Shown here piece by piece: positions 15,860 to 25,068 of a stretch of DNA of 64,000 bases (its first letter is position 1; every line of letters starts with the position of its first letter). The stretch covers positions 186,001 through 250,000 of the forward strand of contig NZ_RYZZ01000007.1 in the NCBI RefSeq assembly GCF_003989135.1, in the 5' to 3' direction. The position numbers were made by a program, and so were the translations under genes. The notes under the pieces are model-generated. The model was not told the origin of the DNA. It made no database searches and saw only the letters and a program-made list of their open reading frames with translations. Source of the stretch: Peribacillus cavernae (lineage in GTDB: Bacteria; Bacillota; Bacilli; Bacillales; DSM-1321).

Positions 15860-16702
15860 ATGTATTTGACGATAGATGGGGTTGAAAAGAGCTTTGTAAA
15901 TGAAAGCAAAGAGAGAGTACTAGTACTAGATGATATTAATATAGATGTTGAAAAAGGGGGCTTTGTCTCGATAGTTGGGCCATCAGGCTGCGGGAAGTCA
16001 ACGCTGCTTTACTTAATTGCCGGACTTGATAAAGTGGATAAGGGAGAAATCCGGATCGCCGGAAATGAGGTGAAGAAGCCCGGGCCGGACCGTGTTGTGG
16101 TTTTCCAGGAAGCAGGATTATTTCCGTGGTTAACTGTTCTCGAAAATGTTACGTATGGTTTGAAATTAAAGAAAATGCCTAAAGAACAAGCAAAGGCAAA
16201 GGCGCTGGAGATTTTAAAAATGGTTCACCTCAGTCGTTATGTCGATGCCTATCCACATCAGCTCTCCGGAGGCATGAAGCAGAGGGTAGCGATTGCAAGA
16301 GCCCTGGTGATGGAACCTGACATCCTGTTAATGGACGAACCTTTTTCCGCACTTGATGAACAAACGAGAATGGTATTGCACAAAGAACTGCTGGAAATTT
16401 GGAGAAAAACAAAAGTAACGATCTTTTTTGTCACCCATAATATCCGGGAAGCCGTTCTTTTGTCGGAACAGGTAATTGTCTTTGCAACCCGCCCCGGAAA
16501 AATCAAGGAGACGATTTCCATACCTTCAATGAAAAATGGTGTGATGCCGGACAGTGTTACCTTGAATACCGAGCAAAGGATTCTGTCCATTTTGCAGGAG
16601 GAAATTGAAAAAGTACTGAAGGAGGAAATGGGAGATGATTACAGCTTTGAGACGAATCATATTCATCGGAATGATAGCGGTGATATGGGAAGTAACATCT
16701 AG
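15860..16702 (+). CDS. ABC transporter ATPase, sulfonate/taurine/nitrate type (SsuB-like)
   Basis: The 280-residue ATPase has Walker A GPSGCGKST (about 41-49), Q loop VVFQEAGLFPWLTV, signature LSGGMKQR, Walker B ILLMDEPF and the switch His in FFVTHNIREAVLLS. The order and spacing match the NitT/TauT/SsuB family. It couples ATP hydrolysis to import through the permease encoded next, whose start overlaps its last 68 bases. GAGGTGAATGC precedes the ATG. The sulfonate assignment rests on family and context only. Confidence 0.85.
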   Translation: MYLTIDGVEKSFVNESKERVLVLDDINIDVEKGGFVSIVGPSGCGKSTLLYLIAGLDKVDKGEIRIAGNEVKKPGPDRVVVFQEAGLFPWLTVLENVTYGLKLKKMPKEQAKAKALEILKMVHLSRYVDAYPHQLSGGMKQRVAIARALVMEPDILLMDEPFSALDEQTRMVLHKELLEIWRKTKVTIFFVTHNIREAVLLSEQVIVFATRPGKIKETISIPSMKNGVMPDSVTLNTEQRILSILQEEIEKVLKEEMGDDYSFETNHIHRNDSGDMGSNI

Positions 16703-17390
16703 ACTTTCCGGCCTTCCAGAGTTCATGTTTCCCAGCCTGACTCATGTGTTAGAAACACTGTTTAATGGCCTGATTAGCGGACAAATAACAGAGGCTATTG
16801 CAAAAAGCATTGGCCGTATTCTGCTTGGATTTACGATTGCCATTATTATAGGTCTTATTTTAGGCTATTTCATCTGGCGTTATAAGCTTGTTGAAGATAC
16901 CCTTGGATTTGTCGTAACGGCTCTGCAGTCGATTCCAAGTATTGTCTGGTTTCCGTTAGCGATCATTTGGTTTGGGTTAAACGATTTTTCCATTCTATTT
17001 ATCGTCACAATCGGGGCTACCTGGACTATGACAGTAAATGCAACGAGCGGGTTCAAAAATGTTCCGCAGTTGTATCAACGGGTTGCAAAAACATATGGAT
17101 CAAGCGGGTTTCACTTTTTACGTACCGTTATTCTACCAGCATCCGTTCCACAAATTATTTCCGGTTTGCGAATAGCGTGGGCCTTTTCTTGGCGTGCATT
17201 GATGGCTGGTGAATTGCTTGGCGGAGGTGGAGGTCTCGGTCAGCTTTTGGAAATGGGCAGATCGCTCGGACAAATGGATCTTGTTATTTCGGTGATGATC
17301 ATCATTGCGGTCATTGGAACGATTGTGGATAATGTAGTATTCTCCCGTTTAGAACGCAATGTCCAAGTTAAATGGGGAATTCAGCGATAA
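16635..17390 (+). CDS. ABC transporter permease (SsuC/TauC type)
   Basis: The 251-residue membrane protein has about six hydrophobic segments and the BPD_transp_1 cytoplasmic loop (RVAKTYGSSGFHFLRTVILPASVPQIISGLRIAW), the EAA-type coupling motif that contacts the ATPase. The start lies inside the ATPase gene, in another frame, with AAGGAGG about 10 bases upstream, so the two are translationally coupled. It forms the membrane channel for the substrate handed over by the lipoprotein encoded next. Confidence 0.85.
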   Translation: MITALRRIIFIGMIAVIWEVTSRLSGLPEFMFPSLTHVLETLFNGLISGQITEAIAKSIGRILLGFTIAIIIGLILGYFIWRYKLVEDTLGFVVTALQSIPSIVWFPLAIIWFGLNDFSILFIVTIGATWTMTVNATSGFKNVPQLYQRVAKTYGSSGFHFLRTVILPASVPQIISGLRIAWAFSWRALMAGELLGGGGGLGQLLEMGRSLGQMDLVISVMIIIAVIGTIVDNVVFSRLERNVQVKWGIQR

Positions 17391-17455
17391 TGAAAGGCCA
17401 GGAAAACTTTCTAAGTTTTCAAAGAAAACGACAACAGAATAAGGAGAGAAAAATC

Positions 17456-18466
17456 ATGCTAAAAAAGCCTATGTTTTCACTTTTGATTTCCGTATTATTT
17501 ATCGGAATATTAAGCGGATGTGCGCAATCGGGAGGAGATGAAGGGAACGGTTCTGGAGAAAAAACGGTGAAAATTGGATACTTTCCCAATTTAACGCATA
17601 GCGCAACAATCGTTGCACTTGAAAAAGGCTATTTTAAAGAGGAATTTGACAAAGATGTGAAGATTGAAACGAAAACAGTAAGCAATGGCGGATTATTTAT
17701 GGAAGCGATGGCTACAAAAGCGATTGATGTCGGCACGGTCGGACCGGGTCCGCTGCTTAACTTTTACGTTAAAAATCCAGAATACCACCTTATCTCTGGA
17801 GCTGTAAACGGCGGTGCGGTTCTTGTAGCAAGTAAAGCCAGCAACATTAAAAACTTAGCAGATTTAGATGGTAAAAAAGTCACCATTCCGGTAATCGGGA
17901 GCACCCAGGATGTCATGCTGAGAAAAGCGCTTAAAGACGTTGATTTAAAACCTAAAACAAACGGCGGAACAGTAGATTTGTATGCAGCAGCACCAGCTGA
18001 TACTGCCTCTCTTTTCGTCCAAAAATCAGTCGATGCCGCTGCTACCCAGGAACCATGGGGCTATGTACTTGAAAATCAGGCAGACGGGAAGTTGTTGTTA
18101 GACTGGGATAAATTTGCATGGGGGAAAGAATCAACAAATACGGTAGTAGCAGCTAGAGAGGATTTTCTAAAAAAGGGAGATCTTGCGAAGTCCTATTTGC
18201 GTGCCCATAAGAAAGCAGTTGACTTTATCCAGAATAACCCCGAAGAAAGCCAGGATATCGTTATTAAGCACCTCAAGGAACTGACCGGAAAAGAATTAAA
18301 CAAAGACGAAGTTACAGCTGCGTTTTCGCGCTTAAAAGTAACAACAGATGTCAATGAGCAAGTGATCCAGGAAATGGCCGATATAAGCAAAGACGCAAAG
18401 TATATTCCGAGTAATGATATCAAGGGGTTAATTAATCTAGAACTTCTTAAAGAAGCTTCGAAGTAA
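17456..18466 (+). CDS. Substrate-binding lipoprotein, NMT1/SsuA-like
   Basis: The 336-residue protein begins MLKKPMFSLLISVLFIGILSGC, a signal peptide with lipobox LSGC, so it is lipid-anchored outside the membrane. The mature part is an NMT1/SsuA periplasmic-binding fold (VKIGYFPNLTHSATIVALEKGYF, then AIDVGTVGPGPLLNFY and ATQEPWGYVLE). It is the binding component of the preceding transporter. ATG 17456 with AAGGAGAG upstream is preferred over the in-frame ATG at 17372 inside the permease gene. Likely ligands are aliphatic sulfonates, taurine or related compounds. Confidence 0.85.
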   Translation: MLKKPMFSLLISVLFIGILSGCAQSGGDEGNGSGEKTVKIGYFPNLTHSATIVALEKGYFKEEFDKDVKIETKTVSNGGLFMEAMATKAIDVGTVGPGPLLNFYVKNPEYHLISGAVNGGAVLVASKASNIKNLADLDGKKVTIPVIGSTQDVMLRKALKDVDLKPKTNGGTVDLYAAAPADTASLFVQKSVDAAATQEPWGYVLENQADGKLLLDWDKFAWGKESTNTVVAAREDFLKKGDLAKSYLRAHKKAVDFIQNNPEESQDIVIKHLKELTGKELNKDEVTAAFSRLKVTTDVNEQVIQEMADISKDAKYIPSNDIKGLINLELLKEASK

Positions 18467-18506
18467 CAGCCTTCTTTTGAAATTGTGAAAAGCTAAAATA
18501 CTTAGC

Positions 18507-18546
18507 AGAAGAAACCATCTTACGCTTTTTAAAGATGGTTTTCTTT
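18507..18546 (+). terminator. Terminator of the sulfonate-type operon
   Basis: AGAAGAAACCATCTT pairs with AAAGATGGTTTTCTTT. The right arm overlaps the 3' end of the histidine-kinase fragment on the other strand. Confidence 0.7.
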
Positions 18547-18708
18547 GGTAGAGTAATACGGTTCACCTAGGCGCTTGAGCTGTTCTTCGTTCATGCCCAC
18601 CCCTTTGTCTGAGATACTAATAATAATATTTGAAGATGTATCCATAGTTAGGATTGATAGTTCCCCTCCAGAAGGCATAGCTTCAATACAATTTTTGAAG
18701 ATGAATTT
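18529..18708 (-). pseudogene. Fragment of a sporulation-type sensor histidine kinase
   Basis: On the minus strand the frame reads KNCIEAMPSGGELSI, then IIISISDKGVGMNEEQLKRLG and EPYYSTKENHL, then a stop. These are the N box, G1 box and F box of a KinA/KinB-like HATPase domain. The rest of the kinase, including the H-box and the final G box, is absent. The downstream stretch to 18990 is AT-rich without a credible gene. Confidence 0.7.
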
Positions 18709-18854
18709 GAAGGAAGAATAATAGTACTAATAATAAAGAAAGATTTAATAGCAATTGCTTCGTCATTTCCATGTTTTCCACCACCGATAATATCTGTTTA
18801 CATATTTTATACCAAAAATAATAAATGTGCATTTCATTTCTGAGTCGCTTTTTT

Positions 18855-18900
18855 TTGATTTTATAAACTGTAAATATTAGAATTACAGTACTTCTTGAAG
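18855..18900. repeat. Short dispersed repeat, copy 1
   Basis: TTGATTTTATAAACT, six variable bases, then ATTAGAAT-ACAGTACT and a CTT/AAG tail; it matches 19982-20029. The pair flanks the yybP locus in the same orientation. Confidence 0.5.
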
Positions 18901-18987
18901 GAGACCATGACTTGATTATGATCATTTTATTCAGGAGAAACCTATCTATTTTGCAGATTGATTGAAAGCCATATTCGGCTGTTTTGA

Positions 18988-19016
18988 TTGACATGAGAAT
19001 ATTTCTCTAGTATTAT
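18988..19016 (+). promoter_or_regulatory. Sigma-A promoter of the yybP-type gene
   Basis: TTGACA (18988-18993), a 17-base spacer and TATTAT (19011-19016) lie just ahead of the riboswitch. Confidence 0.65.
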
Positions 19017-19029
19017 TAATCTATAATAT

Positions 19030-19160
19030 TATTCCTTTAAGGGGAGTAGCTTTTACAGCAAAGTCGTCATTCCGGAGATTTGATCTCTCGGCTTTGTTGG
19101 CAACTTAGCGTTGTTAGCAAGACCTTACCTAATAGTGGTAGAGGTCTTTTTGTTATTTTA
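19030..19160 (+). ncRNA. yybP-ykoY (Mn2+-sensing) riboswitch
   Basis: The leader contains TTAAGGGGAGTAGC near its 5' end and GTTAGCAAGACCTTACC near its 3' end, the conserved strings of the yybP-ykoY aptamer, whose Mn2+ site is formed where two helices dock. A paired region (TCGTCATTCCGGAG...) separates them. The 3' strand AGACCTTACC can also pair with GGTAGAGGTCT, which is followed by TTTTTG, so an antitermination switch is possible. The next gene encodes a YybP-like protein, as expected. Confidence 0.8.
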
Positions 19161-19172
19161 AAAAGTTAAATG

Positions 19173-19202
19173 ACCTTTGCCTCTCCTGGCAGAGGTTTTT
19201 TT
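19173..19202 (+). terminator. Second terminator hairpin in the riboswitch leader
   Basis: ACCTTTGCC and GGCAGAGGT flank TCTCCT and are followed by T7. Its 5' arm resembles the aptamer's 3' strand, as if the expression platform had been duplicated. Confidence 0.6.
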
Positions 19203-19304
19203 ATATCCGCCTAAATACAATACATGGAGGGGAATTTGAAAAAATCATTTCAAATTTTAATCTTGTAAATCCAATTGTTTTAAAAAATGAAGGGACTTGA
19301 TCAT

Positions 19305-19751
19305 ATGAATGTTTTTATGACAGGCAATTTTTCAGACTATGTAAAAAATGAATTAGAACAATTACAGAAAACCATTGCTCCCGTATTAAGTAAAACGACA
19401 AGGTATGCAATTTGGGCTTTCCCTTTAATGACAATATCCTTCTTTAATCTGTTTTTCTTATTATTCTATTCCACAACCGGTCAGGTAACTGCCATACAAC
19501 TAGTAATTTATGCTTTGCTTGGTGCGTTAGGGCTGGCGTTATCAAAAGAAAGAAAAATAAATCAAAAAGAAGTCCAGAAGCTTAGTAATGAATATATGAT
19601 AAAAAGGATTGAAAATAGTTCATATGTAAATGATTATCGCAAGAAATCATATGTAGACACCATAACGGAACAGCCACTGACTGCATTAAATAGTTTTATT
19701 GAATTCATAAATGAGGAAGAGAAGGTAAAGAAACAGAACGAGTACAATTAA
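19305..19751 (+). CDS. yybP: YybP-like membrane protein (DUF5392 type)
   Basis: The 148-residue protein begins MNVFMTGNFSDYVKNELEQL and has two central hydrophobic segments (about 35-60 and 66-85), between charged helical ends. ATG 19305 with AAGGGA 9 bases upstream is preferred over ATG 19287. The length, the small two-helix membrane layout and the yybP-ykoY riboswitch in front agree with YybP. Expression should rise with Mn2+ through the riboswitch. The function is unknown; a role in metal homeostasis is inferred. Confidence 0.65.
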   Translation: MNVFMTGNFSDYVKNELEQLQKTIAPVLSKTTRYAIWAFPLMTISFFNLFFLLFYSTTGQVTAIQLVIYALLGALGLALSKERKINQKEVQKLSNEYMIKRIENSSYVNDYRKKSYVDTITEQPLTALNSFIEFINEEEKVKKQNEYN

Positions 19752-20190
19752 TTGTTCATCCTTTGAAAATTAAATACAAAAACTGGGCGGCAGGGAGATT
19801 GCGAATTACGCAATCCAGCTTATAAGCAGTGTTATACTTAACTTATAAGCATAATCTCTAGGGTTGTGTGATTTCCCTCATCCGGTTCATTTCGCTGAAG
19901 TGAATATTCATCCATAATATACGTGAGCATTTTTAAAAAAGTGGAAGCATCTTGATACCTGATCCCCTCGAGTTGCTTTGGTTGATTTTATAAACTCTAC
20001 CTATTAGAATGACAGTACTCTTCTTAAAGAAGAAGAGGAAAAGGAAAAGGTCAGCGCTGTAAAACGAAACGGTATCAGTGAATGTTTCTTGACTTATTTT
20101 GCATTTTATTCTCTCAGCCAAACACGTGAAATGTTCTTTTTAAAATTCAATGAACTATCTTACTAACATTTTAAGGGATGGTGAATACTA
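19752..20190. other. Intergenic region with a short repeat and possible degenerate coding
   Basis: It contains the second copy of the short dispersed repeat at 19982-20029. On the minus strand a 50-odd codon open stretch (QPKQLEGIRYQDASTFLKM...) ends at a TAA near 19845; it has no convincing start, so it may be a gene fragment. Nothing else is recognisable. Confidence 0.35.
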
Positions 20191-20586
20191 ATGGCGATGT
20201 CCGGTGAATTTGGATTGGAAATAGGTGATTGGGTCTTGGGCAAATCGAGGAATGGAGAGCTGATACGCGGTTATATAGAAAAGATAGATATTTTGCAAGG
20301 AGCCGTAAAAGTATTCGTTATTGAAAGTGATAATGAAAAAACGATTGGGAAAAGAATCGGGATGCTGCACAATTGGGTGGAAAAACTGCCCGTTTCAACA
20401 AAGGTCAATGACGGACAAACTCTGGATTTGATCGATCTTGCATTATTGACTAGAGATGAGCAGTGGTTTATCGATTTATCGGAGAAATTAAACGCCCATG
20501 AAACAGCTTCAAAAGTGATGACAAAAAAGAATAACCTATACCCTATCAGAAGAAATAGAATCAGGAATTCTAATTCGGGAAGGTAG
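20191..20586 (+). CDS. IDEAL-domain-like protein
   Basis: The 131-residue protein has an N-terminal strand-rich part (LEIGDWVLGKSRNGELIRGYIEKID) and then LIDLALLTRDEQWFIDLSEKL at about residues 87-107, which fits the IDEAL motif pattern (I-D-x-A-L...D-x-x-W-F) of small Bacillus proteins. The C-terminus is basic. AAGGGATGGTGAATACTA precedes ATG 20191. It is a single gene. IDEAL proteins have no firmly assigned role. Confidence 0.6.
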   Translation: MAMSGEFGLEIGDWVLGKSRNGELIRGYIEKIDILQGAVKVFVIESDNEKTIGKRIGMLHNWVEKLPVSTKVNDGQTLDLIDLALLTRDEQWFIDLSEKLNAHETASKVMTKKNNLYPIRRNRIRNSNSGR

Positions 20587-20683
20587 GAAGTTTTCGTTTA
20601 TAGCAATCATGCAGTTAAATGAAGAAGGGTTTTTCCGTCAAGTGGCCATCTATCCAATATAGGAAGAGGAGGAGTAGTTTCTA

Positions 20684-20776
20684 GTGATTGTCATTCATGC
20701 CTTCATGAAAGCAATCCCGAACCTGCGCGCAGCATTCCTTAAACACGCTAAAAAGGTAATACAACCCTCAATTTGA
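20684..20776 (+). pseudogene. Truncated antibiotic-biosynthesis-monooxygenase (ABM) domain
   Basis: From GTG 20684, which has AGGAGGAG upstream, the frame reads MIVIHAFMKAIPNLRAAFLKHAKKV and stops after 30 residues. It aligns with the start of the intact ABM protein at 46474 (MIIIHAFFKVDPNHRQDFIK). The remaining two-thirds of the domain is missing and the next gene starts 20 bases later, so it is a deletion remnant or at most a short peptide. Confidence 0.55.
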
Positions 20777-20795
20777 AAAACGGAGGAACACAACA

Positions 20796-21923
20796 ATGAT
20801 GAATTCAAAATATGCACCATTATTCGAAACTCTTTCTTTTCGAAGTGGGATTCGGGTGAAAAATCGTATTGCAATGGCACCGATGACCAATTACTCTTCC
20901 AATCAAGATGGAACAGTCTCAGATGGTGAAGTAAATTATTATGTACGCCGCTCGAAAGGTGTGGGCATGGTTATCACTGCCTGTACATATGTAACAGCGA
21001 ATGGCAAAGGATTTCATGGCGAATTTGGCGCGGACAAGGATGAAATGATCCCCAGTTTGCGCCGGTTAGCAACTGCTATTAAAGAGCAAGGGGCCAAAGC
21101 TATCCTGCAAATCTTCCACGGTGGACGCATGTGCCCGCCGGAACTAGTGCCCAACCAGGAAACGGTCAGTGCCAGCGCTGTTGCTCCAGAAGGTGAAGGA
21201 CAAGCGGTTCCACGGGCTTTGGAAGATGCCGAAATCGAGTCAATTGTTAAAGACTTTGGAGAAGCGACTCGCCGGGCAATCGAAGCAGGGTTTGACGGCG
21301 TAGAAATTCATGGCGCCAACGGCTATCTGATCCAACAATTCTTTTCCCCGCATTCCAATCGCCGTGAAGACCGCTTTGGCGGCAGCCTGGAAAAACGTAT
21401 GACTTTTCCAATGGCAGTAATTGATGAAGTGAAGAAAACGGTACAAGATCATGCAAAAGAGCCATTTCTTGTAGGATATCGTTTTTCCCCAGAAGAGCCG
21501 GAAACACCTGGAATCACGATGGCCGATACATTAACCTTAGTTGATGCACTGGCTGATAAAGATCTTGATTATCTTCATGTTTCTTTGATGGATTTCTGGT
21601 CGACTCCAAGGCGGGGTGCAGATGATACCCGTCCGCGTATGGAACTTATCAAGGAGAAAGCAGGCGACCGTGTTCCTGTAATTGGATTAGGTTCGATTCT
21701 TACCGCGGATGATGCTTTAAAGGCGCTGGAAAGTGGGATTCCATTGATAGGGTTGGGACGCGAAATTATTATCGATCCAGACTGGGTAGAAAAAGTGGAG
21801 CAAGGAAAAGAATCTGAAATTGTTACAAAGATAAACAAGAACGCGCAAGAGAAGCTTGTTGTACCAGATCCGCTCTGGCAAGCAATTGTCAACACACCTG
21901 GATGGTTTCCGGGTGTAAAATAA
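20796..21923 (+). CDS. NADH:flavin oxidoreductase / old yellow enzyme family (YqiG-like)
   Basis: The 375-residue FMN TIM barrel has NRIAMAPMTNYSS near the N-terminus, LQIFHGGRM (substrate-side HG), GFDGVEIHGANGYLIQQFFSPHSNRR (the OYE catalytic and FMN region, about 170-190) and the phosphate-binding C-terminal VIGLGSILTADDALKAL and IGLGREIIIDPDWV. It lacks the 4Fe-4S cluster cysteines of the 2,4-dienoyl-CoA reductase type. It resembles Bacillus YqiG. GGAGGAACACAACA precedes the ATG pair; either ATG 20796 or 20799 may be used. It reduces activated C=C bonds. Confidence 0.85.
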   Translation: MMNSKYAPLFETLSFRSGIRVKNRIAMAPMTNYSSNQDGTVSDGEVNYYVRRSKGVGMVITACTYVTANGKGFHGEFGADKDEMIPSLRRLATAIKEQGAKAILQIFHGGRMCPPELVPNQETVSASAVAPEGEGQAVPRALEDAEIESIVKDFGEATRRAIEAGFDGVEIHGANGYLIQQFFSPHSNRREDRFGGSLEKRMTFPMAVIDEVKKTVQDHAKEPFLVGYRFSPEEPETPGITMADTLTLVDALADKDLDYLHVSLMDFWSTPRRGADDTRPRMELIKEKAGDRVPVIGLGSILTADDALKALESGIPLIGLGREIIIDPDWVEKVEQGKESEIVTKINKNAQEKLVVPDPLWQAIVNTPGWFPGVK

Positions 21924-21983
21924 CAGCTTATGACGCAAGGCTGATCTTGAAAGAGAATGGCATATTTGGTCATAAACATATTG

Positions 21984-22035
21984 AGGCTGACTCCAAAAGG
22001 ACATGAAAAGTCCTTTTGGAGTCAGCCTTTTTTCA
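21984..22035 (+). terminator. Strong terminator after the OYE gene
   Basis: AGGCTGACTCCAAAAGGAC and its exact complement flank ATGAAAA and are followed by T6. From 22036 to 22469 I see only AT-rich leader sequence. Confidence 0.9.
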
Positions 22036-22469
22036 TTTACTGCTCCTACTAGAGAGACTCTAGGTAAAACAGGAGATAGGCTTTACATGCTAGATTTATT
22101 CGACAAATGAAAGTAGATTTTTTCAATATAGGGAACAGTGCGGGAACAATTATGGAAATTTCTTTCAAAATTCGCTCTTTTATAGTGGGTAAATAGATTC
22201 ATATTTTGATTATCGTAATTTTCGGGACTCTAACAATAAGGTTACATTCTCTTTTTATTAATCATTATTACCTAGTTAATTTTGCGGTTTTTTTGTGTGT
22301 AGCTACTAAATGGCTCAGGGCTAACAAAAAAATTGTTATTTCGAGCCTGTTTCGACATTATTTTATGATCTATTCTCCTTATATAAAAAATCTTCACAAT
22401 ATTGTAACATTTTACTAGAATTTATCTTAAATTCTGAAAAAATAGCTTATAAACAGGGAGGGCCTTTTA

Positions 22470-24851
22470 TTGAAGAAGAAGAGCACATTAAAAGTATTTA
22501 CCAGCGTTGCAGCCAGCACATTAGTAGCAACTTCTTTGTTTGCCGGTTCTTTTGCCGGTACAACAGCAGCACCAAAAAAGGTTTCGGCCGCAGCAATGGA
22601 GTCGGCGCCAATTGATCTAAATATCGTAGACCAGGACCGTCTTGCCAAAGCACTGCAAAAAAGAGGAGCCATTTCCAAAGACGCTTCTAAAGAAGAAGTA
22701 AATAAAGCGGTAACCGCTTATATTGAGAAAAAACAAGGCGAAAAACCTGCCACTCATGGAAAAACTACTAAGGAACAAAAAGAATTCGATAAAAAAACAA
22801 AAGACTTTATCTCGAAACAAAAGGACAAGCTTTCAAAGAAGCTTTCAAAAGAGAAGCCCCAAAAAGGGAAACCCAACGGATATGTTAAAGTGGATCCCGC
22901 AAAGCAAGCAAAATATGACAGCTCCGTTAGAGAGGATAAGGTACTCGTATTATTAGTAGAATATGCAGATTTCAAACATAATAATATCGAACAAGAGCCC
23001 GGGTATATGTACTCCGAAGATTTTAACAGCGAGCATTACGAAAAGATGCTATTCGGTGATGAAGAATTTACACTATTTAATGGCGAAAAAGTGAAGACTT
23101 TTAAGCAATATTATGAAGAACAATCCGGCGGCAGCTATACGGTCGACGGCCATGTAACGGACTGGCTCACCGTACAGGGAAATGCGAGGGAGTACGGCGA
23201 TGACAATCCCGAAGGAGGAAATGATAATCTTGCTCCTAAAGGACCGCGGAACCTTGTAATGGATGCGTTAGACGCAGCGGCTGCCTCAGGTCTTGATTTA
23301 TCTGAATACGACATATTTGACCAATATGATTTAGATGGTGATGGAAACCAGAACGAGGCGGACGGGCTAGTTGATCACCTTATGGTTCTTCATGCCGGTG
23401 TAGGACAAGAAGCTGGCGGCGGTAAATTAGGTGACGATGCCATCTGGTCACATCGTTGGACAATCGGAAACCAACCTTACAAGATTCCTGGTACTACTTC
23501 GAAAGTTCCTGAGAATTTTGGAGGACAGATGGCAGCACATGATTACACAATTGAACCTGAAGACGGCGCAGTTGGTGTATTCGCCCATGAATTCGGCCAT
23601 GACTTAGGCCTTCCGGATGAGTATGATACACAGTACTCAGGGCATGGAGAGCCGGTAGCATCCTGGTCTATTATGAGCGGCGGCAGCTGGAATGGAGAGA
23701 TTGCCGGTACAACACCTACAAGCTTCTCACCGCAAAATAAGGAATTTTTCCAAAAAGTAATGGGCGGCAACTGGGCAAATATTACCGAAGTAGATTACAA
23801 AGATATTGATAAGTTCGGAGTGGCCAGCGTGATTGACCAGAGTGTCACGAAATCAAAAAAACCAGGAATTGTGAAGGTTAACCTTCCTGAAAAGCAAGTA
23901 AAAGGGATTGAACCAGCTTTCGGTGAAAAATATTATTATAGTACAAAAGGAGATAACCTTCATACGACTCTTGAAACTCCTGAATTTGACTTAACAAATG
24001 CAACAAGTGCCAAATTCGATTATAAAGCATGGTATCAAGTGGAATTTGATTATGACTATGTATACGTTAATGCAGTTACAGATGATGGACAAACAACAGA
24101 ACTTGATGTCATCGGTGATGAGAATACTGTTGATGGTTATGAGTCTACCAAAGGTGAATGGGTGGATAAAGAGTATGATTTAAGCCAATTCACAGGCAAA
24201 AAGGTGAAACTGGTATTTGAATATGTAACAGATGGCGGCCTGGCCCCAGCCGGTTTAGCGGTGGACAACCTCACTTTGACTGTTGATGGTAACGTTGCTT
24301 TCACAGATGATGCAGAAGGAACAGCCAAGGTAACGTTAAACGGCTTCGAAGCTTCTGACGGTATTAGTTTCAAACCACATTATTATTATCTTGAGTGGAG
24401 AAACTATGAAGGTTCTGATAAAGCGCTTCAATTCTCCCGCGGCGTAAAATATAATACTGGTTTAGTAGTTTGGTATGGTGATGATACCTATACTGATAAC
24501 TGGACAGGAGTTCACCCTGGTGAAGGATTCCTAGGGGTAGTAGATTCCCATCCAGATGCGATTGTAGGCAAACTGAATGGCCAGGACTCTATCAAAGATA
24601 GTACTCGATATCAGGTCGCAGATGCAGCATTTTCATACGACAAGGCACCTGCCTGGTATGTCGATAATCCTACTCGAGGAATTTATGACTATAAGGGTTC
24701 CCAAGGTATAGTCTCATTTGATGATTCGAAAACTTACAGCAACACAATAATCCCGGATGCTGGACGCAAGGTTCCGAATTTCGGCCTTAAGTTCCATGTA
24801 GTCGGCGAAGCGAAAGACAATTCCGCCGGTATGGTGTGGGTCCGCAAATAA
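22470..24851 (+). CDS. Secreted M6-family metalloprotease, immune inhibitor A type
   Basis: The 793-residue protein begins with a Sec signal peptide ([15 protein letters not shown]..., hydrophobic to about residue 30, cleaved near VSAA). A propeptide-like charged region (about 45-150) with many Lys follows. The M6 catalytic domain has the zinc site H373EFGH377 plus the downstream LGLPDEYD, and calcium-binding-like [16 protein letters not shown] lies near 287-302. The C-terminal half is a MAM/beta-sandwich-like region. It matches Bacillus InhA proteases, which degrade host or environmental proteins. The start is TTG 22470, with AGGGAGGG upstream. It is a single gene with a palindromic terminator. 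Confidence 0.88.
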   Translation: MKKKSTLKVFTSVAASTLVATSLFAGSFAGTTAAPKKVSAAAMESAPIDLNIVDQDRLAKALQKRGAISKDASKEEVNKAVTAYIEKKQGEKPATHGKTTKEQKEFDKKTKDFISKQKDKLSKKLSKEKPQKGKPNGYVKVDPAKQAKYDSSVREDKVLVLLVEYADFKHNNIEQEPGYMYSEDFNSEHYEKMLFGDEEFTLFNGEKVKTFKQYYEEQSGGSYTVDGHVTDWLTVQGNAREYGDDNPEGGNDNLAPKGPRNLVMDALDAAAASGLDLSEYDIFDQYDLDGDGNQNEADGLVDHLMVLHAGVGQEAGGGKLGDDAIWSHRWTIGNQPYKIPGTTSKVPENFGGQMAAHDYTIEPEDGAVGVFAHEFGHDLGLPDEYDTQYSGHGEPVASWSIMSGGSWNGEIAGTTPTSFSPQNKEFFQKVMGGNWANITEVDYKDIDKFGVASVIDQSVTKSKKPGIVKVNLPEKQVKGIEPAFGEKYYYSTKGDNLHTTLETPEFDLTNATSAKFDYKAWYQVEFDYDYVYVNAVTDDGQTTELDVIGDENTVDGYESTKGEWVDKEYDLSQFTGKKVKLVFEYVTDGGLAPAGLAVDNLTLTVDGNVAFTDDAEGTAKVTLNGFEASDGISFKPHYYYLEWRNYEGSDKALQFSRGVKYNTGLVVWYGDDTYTDNWTGVHPGEGFLGVVDSHPDAIVGKLNGQDSIKDSTRYQVADAAFSYDKAPAWYVDNPTRGIYDYKGSQGIVSFDDSKTYSNTIIPDAGRKVPNFGLKFHVVGEAKDNSAGMVWVRK

Positions 24852-24853
24852 GA

Positions 24854-24901
24854 ACAAAGCGAAAAGACATCAGGCATTGCCTGATGTCTTTTCGCTTTGT
24901 T
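24854..24901 (+). terminator. Terminator after the InhA-type gene
   Basis: ACAAAGCGAAAAGACATCAG and its complement form a perfect long stem with the T-rich right arm CTTTTCGCTTTGTT. Confidence 0.75.
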
Positions 24902-25068
24902 GCAATATATAAATCTTGATGGAATATGAATAAGTAAATACTGGTATTATATACACATTAATAAGTATTATTATAAATGAAACCATACAATGGAAAAAGT
25001 TAAGAATACCAAGCTAAGTAGTGGCCAATATTAAAAGAAGGTAAATCCTAAGGAAGGGATTGGAATAA

